In this document: positions 7,539 through 16,096 of the stretch, piece after piece
Position numbering within the stretch: the first letter of the stretch is position 1
Layout of the letters: the number at the start of each line of letters is the position of its first letter
DNA from: Colwellia hornerae
GTDB lineage: Bacteria; Pseudomonadota; Gammaproteobacteria; Enterobacterales; Alteromonadaceae
Length of the DNA: 36,077 nucleotides
NCBI RefSeq assembly: GCF_007954355.1
Contig: NZ_VOLR01000033.1
Span: 1 to 36,077, forward strand
Direction of reading: 5' to 3'
The notes under the pieces: generated by a model
Told to the model about the DNA's origin: nothing
What the model saw: only the letters and a program-made list of their open reading frames with translations
The model's database searches: none
Program-made: the position numbers and the translations under genes

Positions 7539-10313
7539 CTAAAACTTATAGTTTATACCTAACGAATAATTCGCACCAAACGATTGATAAGACTTAATTT
7601 GTCTCGCATCAAGGGCTTCGGCTTGAATAGTATCTTCATCAGTAATATTTTGTGCTTGTAGTGTCACACGTAAACCTTTTAACGATTTAATACCCGATTC
7701 TGCGAAATCGTAGCTAATTTGTGCATCCCAAATTTCAGCACCTAAATCATCCGTTTCAACTAAAGACAAACTACCGCCACGTGTTTCTGTTAAGAAATTA
7801 TCACGCTTGGTACCCGCAATACGAATTTCAAAACCATTACGCTCGTAATATGCTGTTAACGAATAACTTTCTTCTGATAGACCAGGAATTCGTCCCTCGT
7901 CTGTCGTTTCTGTGGCATCTAATTTACCATCTAAGAAAGTTGCACTAACCACTAAGCCAAAACCATCAAGTGATTCATGGACTAAACGAAATGGCATACT
8001 TGCTTGCAGTTCATAGCCGCGAACAAATCCTTCAAAACCATCCGTATTGGTATCAACGTACCCAGTAAGTGTTTTAGGCGCGTCACCACTACTGTCTTTA
8101 TGTAAATCAGCAATATATACATCAGAAAAATCAGTTAATTCACGATTGCCACGATGCCAGTTCTTTAAGTCTTTGTAGAAAAAAGTAGCTGCGAAATAGC
8201 CATCATCTGAAAAATAATTTTCATAAGAAAGATCAAATTGATTAGCTTCATAAGGCTTTAATTGAGTGTTACCTGCACTACCTGACCATGGACCATTTTC
8301 AGGATCGCTACTTTGTATTTGGTTATCATTATAAGCGAAGGTTGCACGTGCATTAGGGCGCATATCATCCATACGAGGACGACTAATAACTTTAGCCATT
8401 GCTGTACGAATAAATTGGTTCTCAGCAATCTCAAAGCTTAAATTTAAGGTAGGTAATATATCCGAATAAGATGCGCCATCAGTTACCGACGTTGCCACAA
8501 CGTAAGCTTCTGTATTTTCTACGGTAGAAAACCCTGAAGCCCACTGATCAACATCAACATACTGTAAACCAAAGTTACCTGTCATATAGACATCACCCAG
8601 TTCAGCTTCTAAATTTAATTTGGCATAAAGTGTTAACGTTTCTTCTTCAACTTTATAAGTATCACCTAAACGATCGGTTTGTACTAAAGATGCTTCTGTA
8701 GCCTTATAATAGTCACTGTTATACAAATCTATACTGTCGTAAGCAAGGACACCGTTAATTCCAACAAAACTTAAATCAGTTACGCCTAACACATTAGGGA
8801 TAGGTCCATCACTAGGGTATTCTGGAGAGGTTAAATAGTCACCTTCATTGATTTTATTTTTTTCTCGCTCAGAATAAATAACTCCTAATTCAACACCACG
8901 AACAAGGCTATAATCAACAACACCTTTGACTTGGAAACGAATACTATCAAGAGATTCTTCAAATTCAGGACGATTAACAAAACCATCTTGTGCATCACCA
9001 CCGATAACAGGTGCACCCCAAGACTGAGGGCCAGCAAGACGTATTAAGCTTTCATCCGTGTAATCAACACCTGCAAGTGTAGGATGGTCACTAAACATTA
9101 CACCTGTAGAGGTCATTTCCCATGAACGAGCTGCAGAGGGTCGTCCATCAACACCTGCGCGTCCTGTACCCGAATAACTTTCTAAATCGATAATAGACTT
9201 TTCAACATCACCAATAGATAAATCTGTTTCAACCGTCCAATTTTCATTTAGTGCATATTCAACGTTTAAGCCAAAAGTGGTTAATGTAGATTCTTGTGTT
9301 CTGGCATCATTACGCACAACCGAATGAAAATCATCCCAGTAACCAGAGGTTACCAAACCATCTTCAGTATTTGTTGCGGTGTAGTTTACACCTCCCCACA
9401 CGGGTCCACCTTCTTCTAGACCACGTCTTACATCATGTTCTTTAAAATCGATGTATAATGCATCAAGTTGAATTTTCAGCTTGTCATTGGGAGCATATTC
9501 AATAACAGCGGCAATTGAGTCACGTTCCATTAAGGCTGAACGCGAAAAAGAGTCATGACCGCCTAAAATTTTGTCACCTTGTGGGGTATCAGCATAACCC
9601 CAAGCGCGAAAATTCTCTTCTTGACGAGGTGTTTCTTGTGTTGATAAAACAAGCGCTAAACCTAAAGTGTCATCCGCAAACTTATCGACAAAGTTAAATG
9701 ACAAGCGGTGTCCATCATTATCGTAATCAGGGTTCGCCGCATCTTTTTCATTTTTCTCAAGGTTGGCATTAAAAGTCATTGTTGGATCTGAATACAGTGG
9801 ACTGATTGTCTGTAAATCAATTGTACCGCCGATACCTTGTGAAATAAGCCCTGCTTCTGGCGTTTTATAGACGACGATGTTTGAAACTATTTCAGTGGGG
9901 TATAAATCGAATTCTACACCTCGATTATCGCCCATACCCAATAGTTCACGGCCATTGAGTGAAGTACCAATATAGTTTTCATTAAAGCCACGAACCGATA
10001 AGCCACTTGTTCGACCATTTCGACGCTCACCTGTAACACCAGGTAACCGCGAAAGCGATTCAGCAACACTGGTATCAGGTAGCTTGCCAATATCTTCTGC
10101 AGAAATAACTTCGACAATTGAATTGGTGCTCATTTTAATCGCTTGAGCTCTTTGTAAACTGCCTCGAATACCCGTTACTGTAATAACTTCTATTTCTTGC
10201 TCACTTACTTTTTCTTTATTTGTTTCTTCGACTGCATAGGCTGATGAGCTTAGTGCCATCAAACCACTAGAAATTATTGCTATGGTTACTTTACTTGGAT
10301 TAAACTTTAACAT
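7539..10313 (-). CDS. TonB-dependent receptor, probable maltodextrin transporter
   Basis: A 924-residue outer-membrane receptor of the TIGR01782 (Xanthomonas/Caulobacter) type. The ATG at 10313 is preferred over the upstream ATG at 10337 because GGGAG lies about 10 bases before it and a standard signal peptide follows (cleavage after AYA, residue 27). Next come a TonB-box-like segment (IEVITVTGIRG), a plug domain at about 55-175 (KLPDTSVAESLSRLPGV, GLSVRGFN, GGTIDLQT) and a long beta barrel ending in YKF, with the typical terminal aromatic residue. It probably binds and imports maltodextrins, like Caulobacter MalA. That rests on the two operators upstream and on the neighbouring pullulanase, GH97 and transporter genes, not on the sequence alone. 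Confidence 0.92.
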   Translation of the reverse strand: MLKFNPSKVTIAIISSGLMALSSSAYAVEETNKEKVSEQEIEVITVTGIRGSLQRAQAIKMSTNSIVEVISAEDIGKLPDTSVAESLSRLPGVTGERRNGRTSGLSVRGFNENYIGTSLNGRELLGMGDNRGVEFDLYPTEIVSNIVVYKTPEAGLISQGIGGTIDLQTISPLYSDPTMTFNANLEKNEKDAANPDYDNDGHRLSFNFVDKFADDTLGLALVLSTQETPRQEENFRAWGYADTPQGDKILGGHDSFSRSALMERDSIAAVIEYAPNDKLKIQLDALYIDFKEHDVRRGLEEGGPVWGGVNYTATNTEDGLVTSGYWDDFHSVVRNDARTQESTLTTFGLNVEYALNENWTVETDLSIGDVEKSIIDLESYSGTGRAGVDGRPSAARSWEMTSTGVMFSDHPTLAGVDYTDESLIRLAGPQSWGAPVIGGDAQDGFVNRPEFEESLDSIRFQVKGVVDYSLVRGVELGVIYSEREKNKINEGDYLTSPEYPSDGPIPNVLGVTDLSFVGINGVLAYDSIDLYNSDYYKATEASLVQTDRLGDTYKVEEETLTLYAKLNLEAELGDVYMTGNFGLQYVDVDQWASGFSTVENTEAYVVATSVTDGASYSDILPTLNLSFEIAENQFIRTAMAKVISRPRMDDMRPNARATFAYNDNQIQSSDPENGPWSGSAGNTQLKPYEANQFDLSYENYFSDDGYFAATFFYKDLKNWHRGNRELTDFSDVYIADLHKDSSGDAPKTLTGYVDTNTDGFEGFVRGYELQASMPFRLVHESLDGFGLVVSATFLDGKLDATETTDEGRIPGLSEESYSLTAYYERNGFEIRIAGTKRDNFLTETRGGSLSLVETDDLGAEIWDAQISYDFAESGIKSLKGLRVTLQAQNITDEDTIQAEALDARQIKSYQSFGANYSLGINYKF

Positions 10314-10448
10314 TGTATGGTATCTCCCAAATTCCATCCGAACTTATGTTTCTCTCAGTTTGTATAACTGATGTAATTGCTTTTATTTTGTTCTGCTTCG
10401 TTTGCAGACATCTCAATATAGACGGCTTACAATGGGATGAATACCTTA

Positions 10449-10462
10449 TGCATACGTATTCA
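10449..10462. promoter_or_regulatory. LacI-type operator, receptor-proximal copy
   Basis: TGCATACGTATTCA, 136 bases upstream of the TonB receptor start and identical to the copy 30 bases away and to the transporter site. It is the nearer of a pair spaced about three helical turns apart. Confidence 0.7.
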
Positions 10463-10478
10463 CATAGCAATAAACTGA

Positions 10479-10492
10479 TGCATACGTATTCA
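10479..10492. promoter_or_regulatory. LacI-type operator, receptor-distal copy
   Basis: A second identical TGCATACGTATTCA. Centre-to-centre distance to the first copy is 30 bases, placing both on the same face of the helix and allowing cooperative binding by two regulator dimers. Confidence 0.7.
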
Positions 10493-10740
10493 ACGATCAA
10501 TAGCTAGACTATTCATTCACAAGTCATTATGAGAATAGTTTGTTATAAGGATATACCTCTAAAGGCAGGCTCTTAAATTAGAGTAATACTGACTTCTGTT
10601 GGCTGTTAATAGCTAGACATTAAAATAACATTAATCTTTATCTCATTTTTTACCTTATCTAATAAAATATGTCACCGTTTCGTGGCATAGTTAGTCTTAC
10701 CATGTAGACAGAATTAGACTTCCCAAAAGCTTATTTGCTT

Positions 10741-10754
10741 TGAATACGTATGTA
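10741..10754. promoter_or_regulatory. LacI-type operator upstream of the pullulanase gene
   Basis: TGAATACGTATGTA matches the palindromic consensus with one deviation at the right edge. It lies 76 bases upstream of the pullulanase ATG, probably over or near its promoter. Confidence 0.65.
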
Positions 10755-10829
10755 AACATCATGTTTATCTGTTTAAAGTTTCCGTAGCTGAGTAGATTAC
10801 TCCAATCATTTATTTAATTGCTGACCATT

Positions 10830-13682
10830 ATGCCAAATTATTTATTATTTCCCCTTAAACAACCTATACATTTTACTTTAATAATCTTATTAGCCATATT
10901 AGTAAGTGGCTGTTTTTATGACGGTCAAAAGACAATATATTCTCATCAAAATTTAACGAATAAAGTTATAAATAATACAGACACGGTTAAAAGCAGCAAA
11001 AAAAAAACTGTTTTCCCTTTAGTAAGCCAAGACTTCTCTGCACATTGGCTGACCCCAGAGCTGCTTTTATTACCTAAAGATAATTTACATCAACAACATA
11101 CCTTGAACTTTGAAGACGGCGAGCATATTGAACAAGTCACGCTTACGCCCTTCACTGGAGAAATAAATCATCAGCTTATCCCCAGACATTTACGTTCTTT
11201 TAATCTATTTGAGGTAAAGCTGGCTGATGATAAAATTAAAAAAGGGCTGAAAAATAAAGTCTATGTCAGCTCTGTAAGCGAAAACACACGTTCAACTCAC
11301 ACCGCACAGGTACAAACGGCGCAATTATTGGATGTTTTGTTTACCTCACAAAATAACGACGCCGATGAAGTGAAGAATTTAGGGGCCACTCTCAATGAAA
11401 GTTCGATTGAATTTGCACTTTGGGCACCGACCGCAAAACAGGTAACCTTATTAGCGTTTAATAAAGACCAGCAAGCGACACAGGTTGTGCCCCTTAAAGA
11501 AGATAGCAATACCGGTATTTGGTCTGGTGCCGTTATTAATAGTCAACAAGAGCTTTACTACCAGTATCAGCTGACAATATATCACCCTGCTAGCGATAAA
11601 ATTGAAACATTAACCACCACAGATCCCTATTCTTTAAGTCTTTCAACAAACAGTGAGTATTCACATGCTATCAATTTAGCCGACTCAAAAAACAAACCTG
11701 TTGGCTGGGAATTACAGCAAGATGTTTTAATTAAGAACCCTGAAGATAATATTTTCTATGAAACCCACATTCGTGATTTTAGTGCCCACGACCCGCAACT
11801 CTCATCACCTGCAGTTCGTGGAAAGTACGCTGCTTTTAGCGAAAAAAATAGCGCGGGCATTAAACACTTTAAGGAGTTACAAAAAGCAGGTATTAACAAT
11901 ATTCACCTACTCCCCACCTTTGATATTGGCACGGCTAACGAAAACAGCGCTCAGGTATTAGATCTTAACGACACAATAGATAAACTTTGCCAACTTATGC
12001 CAGCGCATCAGCTTTGCGCTCAGCATGAGAAAAAACTAACGCTACGAGCATATTTAGAAACACTCCCCTTAGCAACAGACGAGCGCCAAGCGATAGTCAG
12101 TTCGATTAGAAAAATTGATAATTACAATTGGGGCTACGACCCTTTCCATTATACGGTTCCAGAGGGCAGTTATGCGCAAAACCCTGAAGGCTCAGCACGT
12201 ATTATTGAATTTCGTCAAATGGTGCAAAGTATTCATAACTTAGGCTTTCGCGTCATCATGGACGTCGTTTATAACCATACCCATCAAGCAGGGTTAGCAC
12301 CAACTGCTGTACTTGATAAAATTGTGCCTAATTATTATCATCGCCTTGACCCTATCAGCGGAAAAATCGCGCAATCAACCTGTTGTGATAACACCGCCAC
12401 AGAAAATGTCATGATGGAAAAGTTAATGACAGACTCATTAATTGTTTGGGCAAGAGACTACAAAATTGACGGTTTTCGCTTCGATCTTATGGCACACCAA
12501 CCAAAATCGGCAATGCTTAAAGCCAGAAAAGCAGTACAAGCGGTTGATAAAGATACCTACTTTTATGGTGAAGGGTGGAATTTTGGTGAGGTGGCGAATA
12601 ATCAGCGTTTTACACAAGCTAGCCAATCAGCATTGGCTGGCACAGAAATCGGTACCTTTACCGACCGTTTACGCGATGCAGTTCGTGGTGGCGCCTTTAG
12701 CGCCAGCGGCGATGACATTCGTAAAAGCCAAGGTATCGGCAGTGGTTTAAGCACCTTGCCTAACGAATTAGTAGAAAGGGTAGCATCAGATAAAGCTTAT
12801 CTACTCGCCGCAGATCAATTACGTATTGGTTTAGCCGCTAATTTAGCCAATTTCCCTCTTGAAAATGCTCAAGGTAAAAACGTTACCGGTAAAGAAATCC
12901 CTTATGGTGACCAACCGACCGGTTATGCATTAGACCCTGCCGATACCATTAACTATGTATCTAAACACGATAACCAAACATTATGGGACAATAATCAATA
13001 CCGCTTACCCTTTGATACCTCAACAAAAGATCGCGTTCGTATTCACTTACAATCATTGGCCTTTGCTATTTTCGCGCAAGGTATTCCATTCTTACATATG
13101 GGCTCAGAATTTTTACGTTCAAAGTCATTTTTACGCGATAGTTACGACTATGGTGATTGGTTTAATAAAGTCGATTTTACCAAGCAAAGCAATAATTATA
13201 ATGTCGGTTTACCGCCAGCAGATAAAGACCAAGCAAACTGGCCACTGATTAAAAAAGTACTGGCAAAAAATAAAGGGCGAGATATTGTTAGCCCAAGTGA
13301 TATAGAGTTTAGTGCAGAAGTGTTTAAAGAGTTTATTAGCCTGCGCATGAGTACCCCTCTTTTTCGTCTTACCAGCAGTGAACAAATAATAAAGCGTATA
13401 AAATTTCACAATACTGGTAAAGAACAACAAATGGGCTTAATTGTGATGAGTATTGATGATGCAGAACAATCGCAACAAGTAGATACTGATATTTCAGCGC
13501 TCGTCGTTATCTTTAATACCAGCACCACCGCTAAAACAATCGCTTTTGAAGAGGCCGCACAATATCAATTGCACCCAATTCAAAGCAGTGGTGTTGATAA
13601 AATTGTTAAAAAAAGTAGTAGCAATGAAAACCATTTTTCTGTTCCGGCGTTAACCACCAGTGTTTTTATCAAAAAAAGATAA
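10830..13682 (+). CDS. Lipoprotein pullulanase-type alpha-1,6-glucosidase (GH13)
   Basis: A debranching enzyme of 950 residues from the ATG at 10830. The frame also opens at a TTG at 10818 without a ribosome binding site. A lipoprotein signal ends in LVSGC near residue 28, so the enzyme is anchored in the cell envelope. A CBM48-like module (IEFALWAPTAKQVTLL) precedes the GH13 barrel. Conserved regions are DVVYNH from residue 478, GFRFD with nucleophile D552, YGEGWNFG with acid/base E581, and SKHDNQT with D714. The C-terminal 170 residues resemble the DUF3372 domain of pullulanases. It would cleave alpha-1,6 branches of pullulan or glycogen- and starch-derived maltodextrins. It has a LacI-type operator upstream and faces the TonB receptor gene. 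Confidence 0.92.
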   Translation: MPNYLLFPLKQPIHFTLIILLAILVSGCFYDGQKTIYSHQNLTNKVINNTDTVKSSKKKTVFPLVSQDFSAHWLTPELLLLPKDNLHQQHTLNFEDGEHIEQVTLTPFTGEINHQLIPRHLRSFNLFEVKLADDKIKKGLKNKVYVSSVSENTRSTHTAQVQTAQLLDVLFTSQNNDADEVKNLGATLNESSIEFALWAPTAKQVTLLAFNKDQQATQVVPLKEDSNTGIWSGAVINSQQELYYQYQLTIYHPASDKIETLTTTDPYSLSLSTNSEYSHAINLADSKNKPVGWELQQDVLIKNPEDNIFYETHIRDFSAHDPQLSSPAVRGKYAAFSEKNSAGIKHFKELQKAGINNIHLLPTFDIGTANENSAQVLDLNDTIDKLCQLMPAHQLCAQHEKKLTLRAYLETLPLATDERQAIVSSIRKIDNYNWGYDPFHYTVPEGSYAQNPEGSARIIEFRQMVQSIHNLGFRVIMDVVYNHTHQAGLAPTAVLDKIVPNYYHRLDPISGKIAQSTCCDNTATENVMMEKLMTDSLIVWARDYKIDGFRFDLMAHQPKSAMLKARKAVQAVDKDTYFYGEGWNFGEVANNQRFTQASQSALAGTEIGTFTDRLRDAVRGGAFSASGDDIRKSQGIGSGLSTLPNELVERVASDKAYLLAADQLRIGLAANLANFPLENAQGKNVTGKEIPYGDQPTGYALDPADTINYVSKHDNQTLWDNNQYRLPFDTSTKDRVRIHLQSLAFAIFAQGIPFLHMGSEFLRSKSFLRDSYDYGDWFNKVDFTKQSNNYNVGLPPADKDQANWPLIKKVLAKNKGRDIVSPSDIEFSAEVFKEFISLRMSTPLFRLTSSEQIIKRIKFHNTGKEQQMGLIVMSIDDAEQSQQVDTDISALVVIFNTSTTAKTIAFEEAAQYQLHPIQSSGVDKIVKKSSSNENHFSVPALTTSVFIKKR

Positions 13683-14002
13683 TAGCCATTTGAAACAGTA
13701 AAAAAGGAGCTTAATCAGCACTGCCATTGCAGGTTAGGTTAGCCTTTAAAAGTAACTATTCCTTTGATATTTAGCGTGTTTTAAAGATAGAAATAATACT
13801 GATGGTTTTTTTACTAGAACAATTTTTCTTTGCAAATGACTTGAACACAGGAAGTCATTTATTTTAATATCACTCCAAGTAGTCTTTAGCTCTGTTTTGA
13901 TCAATACAACTGCCAACTCATATATTGATCTATAGCGTCAAATAAACCGTATAAATATGTTATTATTTACTATTAATCACTAATTCTTAATACAATCTTA
14001 TT
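13683..14002. other. Intergenic region with a terminator-like hairpin
   Basis: No ORF is visible in these 320 bases. They hold the hairpin at 13834-13860 and, to its right, an AT-rich stretch that should contain the promoter of the acyltransferase gene. No copy of the maltodextrin operator is present. Confidence 0.5.
13834..13868 (+). terminator. Hairpin with T-rich tail after the pullulanase gene
   Basis: AAATGACTT (13834-13842) pairs perfectly with AAGTCATTT (13852-13860), and ATTTTAAT follows. It lies about 150 bases after the pullulanase stop. It looks like a modest intrinsic terminator. The distance from the gene lowers confidence. Confidence 0.5.
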
Positions 14003-14902
14003 ATGGCCAACAAAAATCTTCGTATCCGTGAAAAAACAATCTTTGACGGTATTTTTAGCAAATACATTTTAAAGTTCCTTTTTAGCCTTTGGTTTAAAGT
14101 TGCCGGCTGGAAATTATGTACAGCCACTCCCGAAGGTGCAGGTATTACTATTGCAGCACCGCACACATCGAATTGGGATTTTGTCTATGCACTTGGCGCT
14201 GCGATATTGCAAGATGTGAAAATATATTTTTCTATTAAAGACAGTATGTGCCGCATACCTCTTTTAGGTCGTTGGTTGATGTACCTTGGCGCTATGCCTA
14301 TTGATCGCTCATCTACAGGCCTAGGTCAAGTTGAACAAATCAAGCAATTTATTGAAACACAAAAAGGTAAACGAGTATTTTTCTTATTTACTCCAGAAGG
14401 TACACGAGGCGGAGTAGCAAAATGGAAAACAGGCTTTTACCATGTTGCTCAAGGATGTGCTTTACCTATTTTTTTAGCCAAAGTCGATTACCTCAGTAAA
14501 GAAACCGGCGTTTTTCACATCTTTAAACTGACCAATAATAAAGATGATGATATTCAAGCAATGCAAGCCTCTTATAAGACTGTTTATGGCAAATATCCGA
14601 CTAAACAACTCCCCCCCTACCAAGGCCGTATGCCAAGCATAGGTGATAAAGAAGCAGCAATTATTCGTGCCCTATACGCTATTAACTCTATTAAAGGAGT
14701 TGCCACTAAAATGGAAATAAGCGCAAAAGCTAAAATAGGCGAACTGTCTAATACTATGTTTGATTTTTTAATCGATAACGGGCTTATCGAACAAGGTTTT
14801 TTAGAAAGGGCTGAAATTACTTACCAGTTAACTTTAGCAGGCAAAGGCTGTTATTTACATTTGTATTCACAAGACAACTTACTTGCTAGACCTAACGGGT
14901 AA
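14003..14902 (+). CDS. PlsC-like 1-acylglycerol-3-phosphate acyltransferase family protein
   Basis: A 299-residue protein with an N-terminal lysophospholipid acyltransferase domain. The H-x4-D catalytic motif is HTSNWD near residue 53, the substrate-binding motif is FTPEGTRGG near residue 133, and a hydrophobic segment lies around 25-40. It would transfer acyl groups to a lysophospholipid or related acceptor at the inner membrane. About 100 residues follow the domain (from roughly 200). They contain a segment that reads like a small winged-helix or regulatory fold, which standard PlsC lacks. It precedes the UbiA-family gene by 191 bases, which contain a small GAAA-capped hairpin (15002-15021). 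There is no maltodextrin operator. Confidence 0.85.
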   Translation: MANKNLRIREKTIFDGIFSKYILKFLFSLWFKVAGWKLCTATPEGAGITIAAPHTSNWDFVYALGAAILQDVKIYFSIKDSMCRIPLLGRWLMYLGAMPIDRSSTGLGQVEQIKQFIETQKGKRVFFLFTPEGTRGGVAKWKTGFYHVAQGCALPIFLAKVDYLSKETGVFHIFKLTNNKDDDIQAMQASYKTVYGKYPTKQLPPYQGRMPSIGDKEAAIIRALYAINSIKGVATKMEISAKAKIGELSNTMFDFLIDNGLIEQGFLERAEITYQLTLAGKGCYLHLYSQDNLLARPNG

Positions 14903-15093
14903 AGATAACTACCAAGAGTATTAGTCACAAATTATCGTTAACATTGCTATCTATCGTCACCGAGCGCTATCAATGACAACCATTTTGTTTAGTAACAGAG
15001 TAAAGGTGTGAAAACGCCTTTCAACGACAATAGCGGTCAACATAAAGCAGCTTTTCGCTAATATTTTACTATCTAGGTAAATAATAAATAAGC

Positions 15094-15993
15094 ATGAAAT
15101 TAACCGCCATCATTCCATCATTTCGCGTACCTTTCTTAGTATTAGCCCCTGTTTGTATTTTTCTTGGTGCCAGTATTAGTTATGCTGAGCAAGGTGTGAT
15201 TGATTATGCTGTATTAGCCATTGCCGTGTTAGGGGGGATCTCTGCGCACATTGCCGTTAACACCATTAATGAATATCAAGACTACGTGAGCGGCTTAGAT
15301 CTGAAAACAATTAGAACACCCTTTAGCGGTGGTAGCGGTTTATTATCTCAGCAACCTAGGTTACTTCCCTGGGTAAAAAACGCCGCAATTGTCACAACCC
15401 TTTTAACCTTTCTTATTGGTGTTTATTTCGTCACTCTCTATGGCAGAGCAGTTATTACCTTAGTGCCGATGGGGTTACTTGGATTGGCCATTATTATTGG
15501 TTACACAAAGTGGATTAATAAATGGCCGATTATCTGTTTAGTTGCCCCCGGACTTTGTTTTGGTTTACTGATGGTGGCAGGCACCCAAGTTATTTTATCT
15601 GGCCATTTTTCAACAACACCTTGGCTAATAGGTTTGATCCCTTTTTTTCTTATTAACAACTTATTACTTTTAAATCAGTATCCTGATATTGATGCTGATA
15701 AAAGTATCGGTCGAAACCATTTTCCAATTGCCTTTGGCATTAAAGCAAGCAATGCCATTTTTGCAATTTTTGCACTGTGCGCAACGTTACTACTTGGCTT
15801 TTTTATTAGCCAAAAGTTATTACCGATAATGAGTGCACTGGCGTTTATTCCACAAGCATTAGCCTTTGCTGCTTTATATGGCGCGATAAAATTTAAAGAA
15901 GATATTGGCAAACACCCTAAATACCTTGCCTACAATGTTAGCTGTGCATTATTGACACCTTTAACCATAGCAACCACCGTTTTCATTAACTAA
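15094..15993 (+). CDS. UbiA-family prenyltransferase (MenA-like)
   Basis: A 299-residue integral membrane protein with about 8-9 hydrophobic helices. Two aspartate-rich motifs bind prenyl diphosphate: N-x-x-N-E-Y-Q-D-Y (residues 56-64, with D69 after) and QYPDIDADKS near residue 198. The N-E-Y-Q-D-Y pattern is closer to MenA-type 1,4-dihydroxy-2-naphthoate prenyltransferases than to UbiA itself. No menaquinone or ubiquinone genes are nearby, so the aromatic acceptor is unknown. It lies between two operator-controlled glycosidase genes but has no operator itself. Confidence 0.85.
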   Translation: MKLTAIIPSFRVPFLVLAPVCIFLGASISYAEQGVIDYAVLAIAVLGGISAHIAVNTINEYQDYVSGLDLKTIRTPFSGGSGLLSQQPRLLPWVKNAAIVTTLLTFLIGVYFVTLYGRAVITLVPMGLLGLAIIIGYTKWINKWPIICLVAPGLCFGLLMVAGTQVILSGHFSTTPWLIGLIPFFLINNLLLLNQYPDIDADKSIGRNHFPIAFGIKASNAIFAIFALCATLLLGFFISQKLLPIMSALAFIPQALAFAALYGAIKFKEDIGKHPKYLAYNVSCALLTPLTIATTVFIN

Positions 15994-16019
15994 TTAACGA
16001 TTAATTAACGATAAACTTA

Positions 16020-16033
16020 TGAATACGTATGTA
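16020..16033. promoter_or_regulatory. LacI-type operator upstream of the GH97 gene
   Basis: TGAATACGTATGTA, identical to the pullulanase operator, lies 64 bases upstream of the GH97 ATG and 27 bases after the UbiA-family stop codon. Confidence 0.65.
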
Positions 16034-16096
16034 GCTTAGCTGTAAATTGGTGTCAGTCCTTTATGCTTGATGTAATAAAAAACATCAGGAATATCC

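Larger units (their letters stand above)
10314..10829. other. Divergent control region of receptor and pullulanase genes
   Basis: A 516-base AT-rich region between two divergently transcribed genes. It contains three copies of the maltodextrin operator, two on the receptor side and one on the pullulanase side. No ORF in it looks real. The receptor leader between the operators and the start codon is about 135 bases. I could not assign convincing promoter boxes. Confidence 0.6.

Noticed and set aside
7721-7948. Plus-strand ORF inside the receptor gene
   Set aside because: It is antisense to conserved beta-barrel sequence and has no recognisable domain.
10300-10507. Overlapping ORFs on both strands in the receptor control region
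   Set aside because: They span the two operators and encode repeats of the operator sequence. No ribosome binding site or family similarity.
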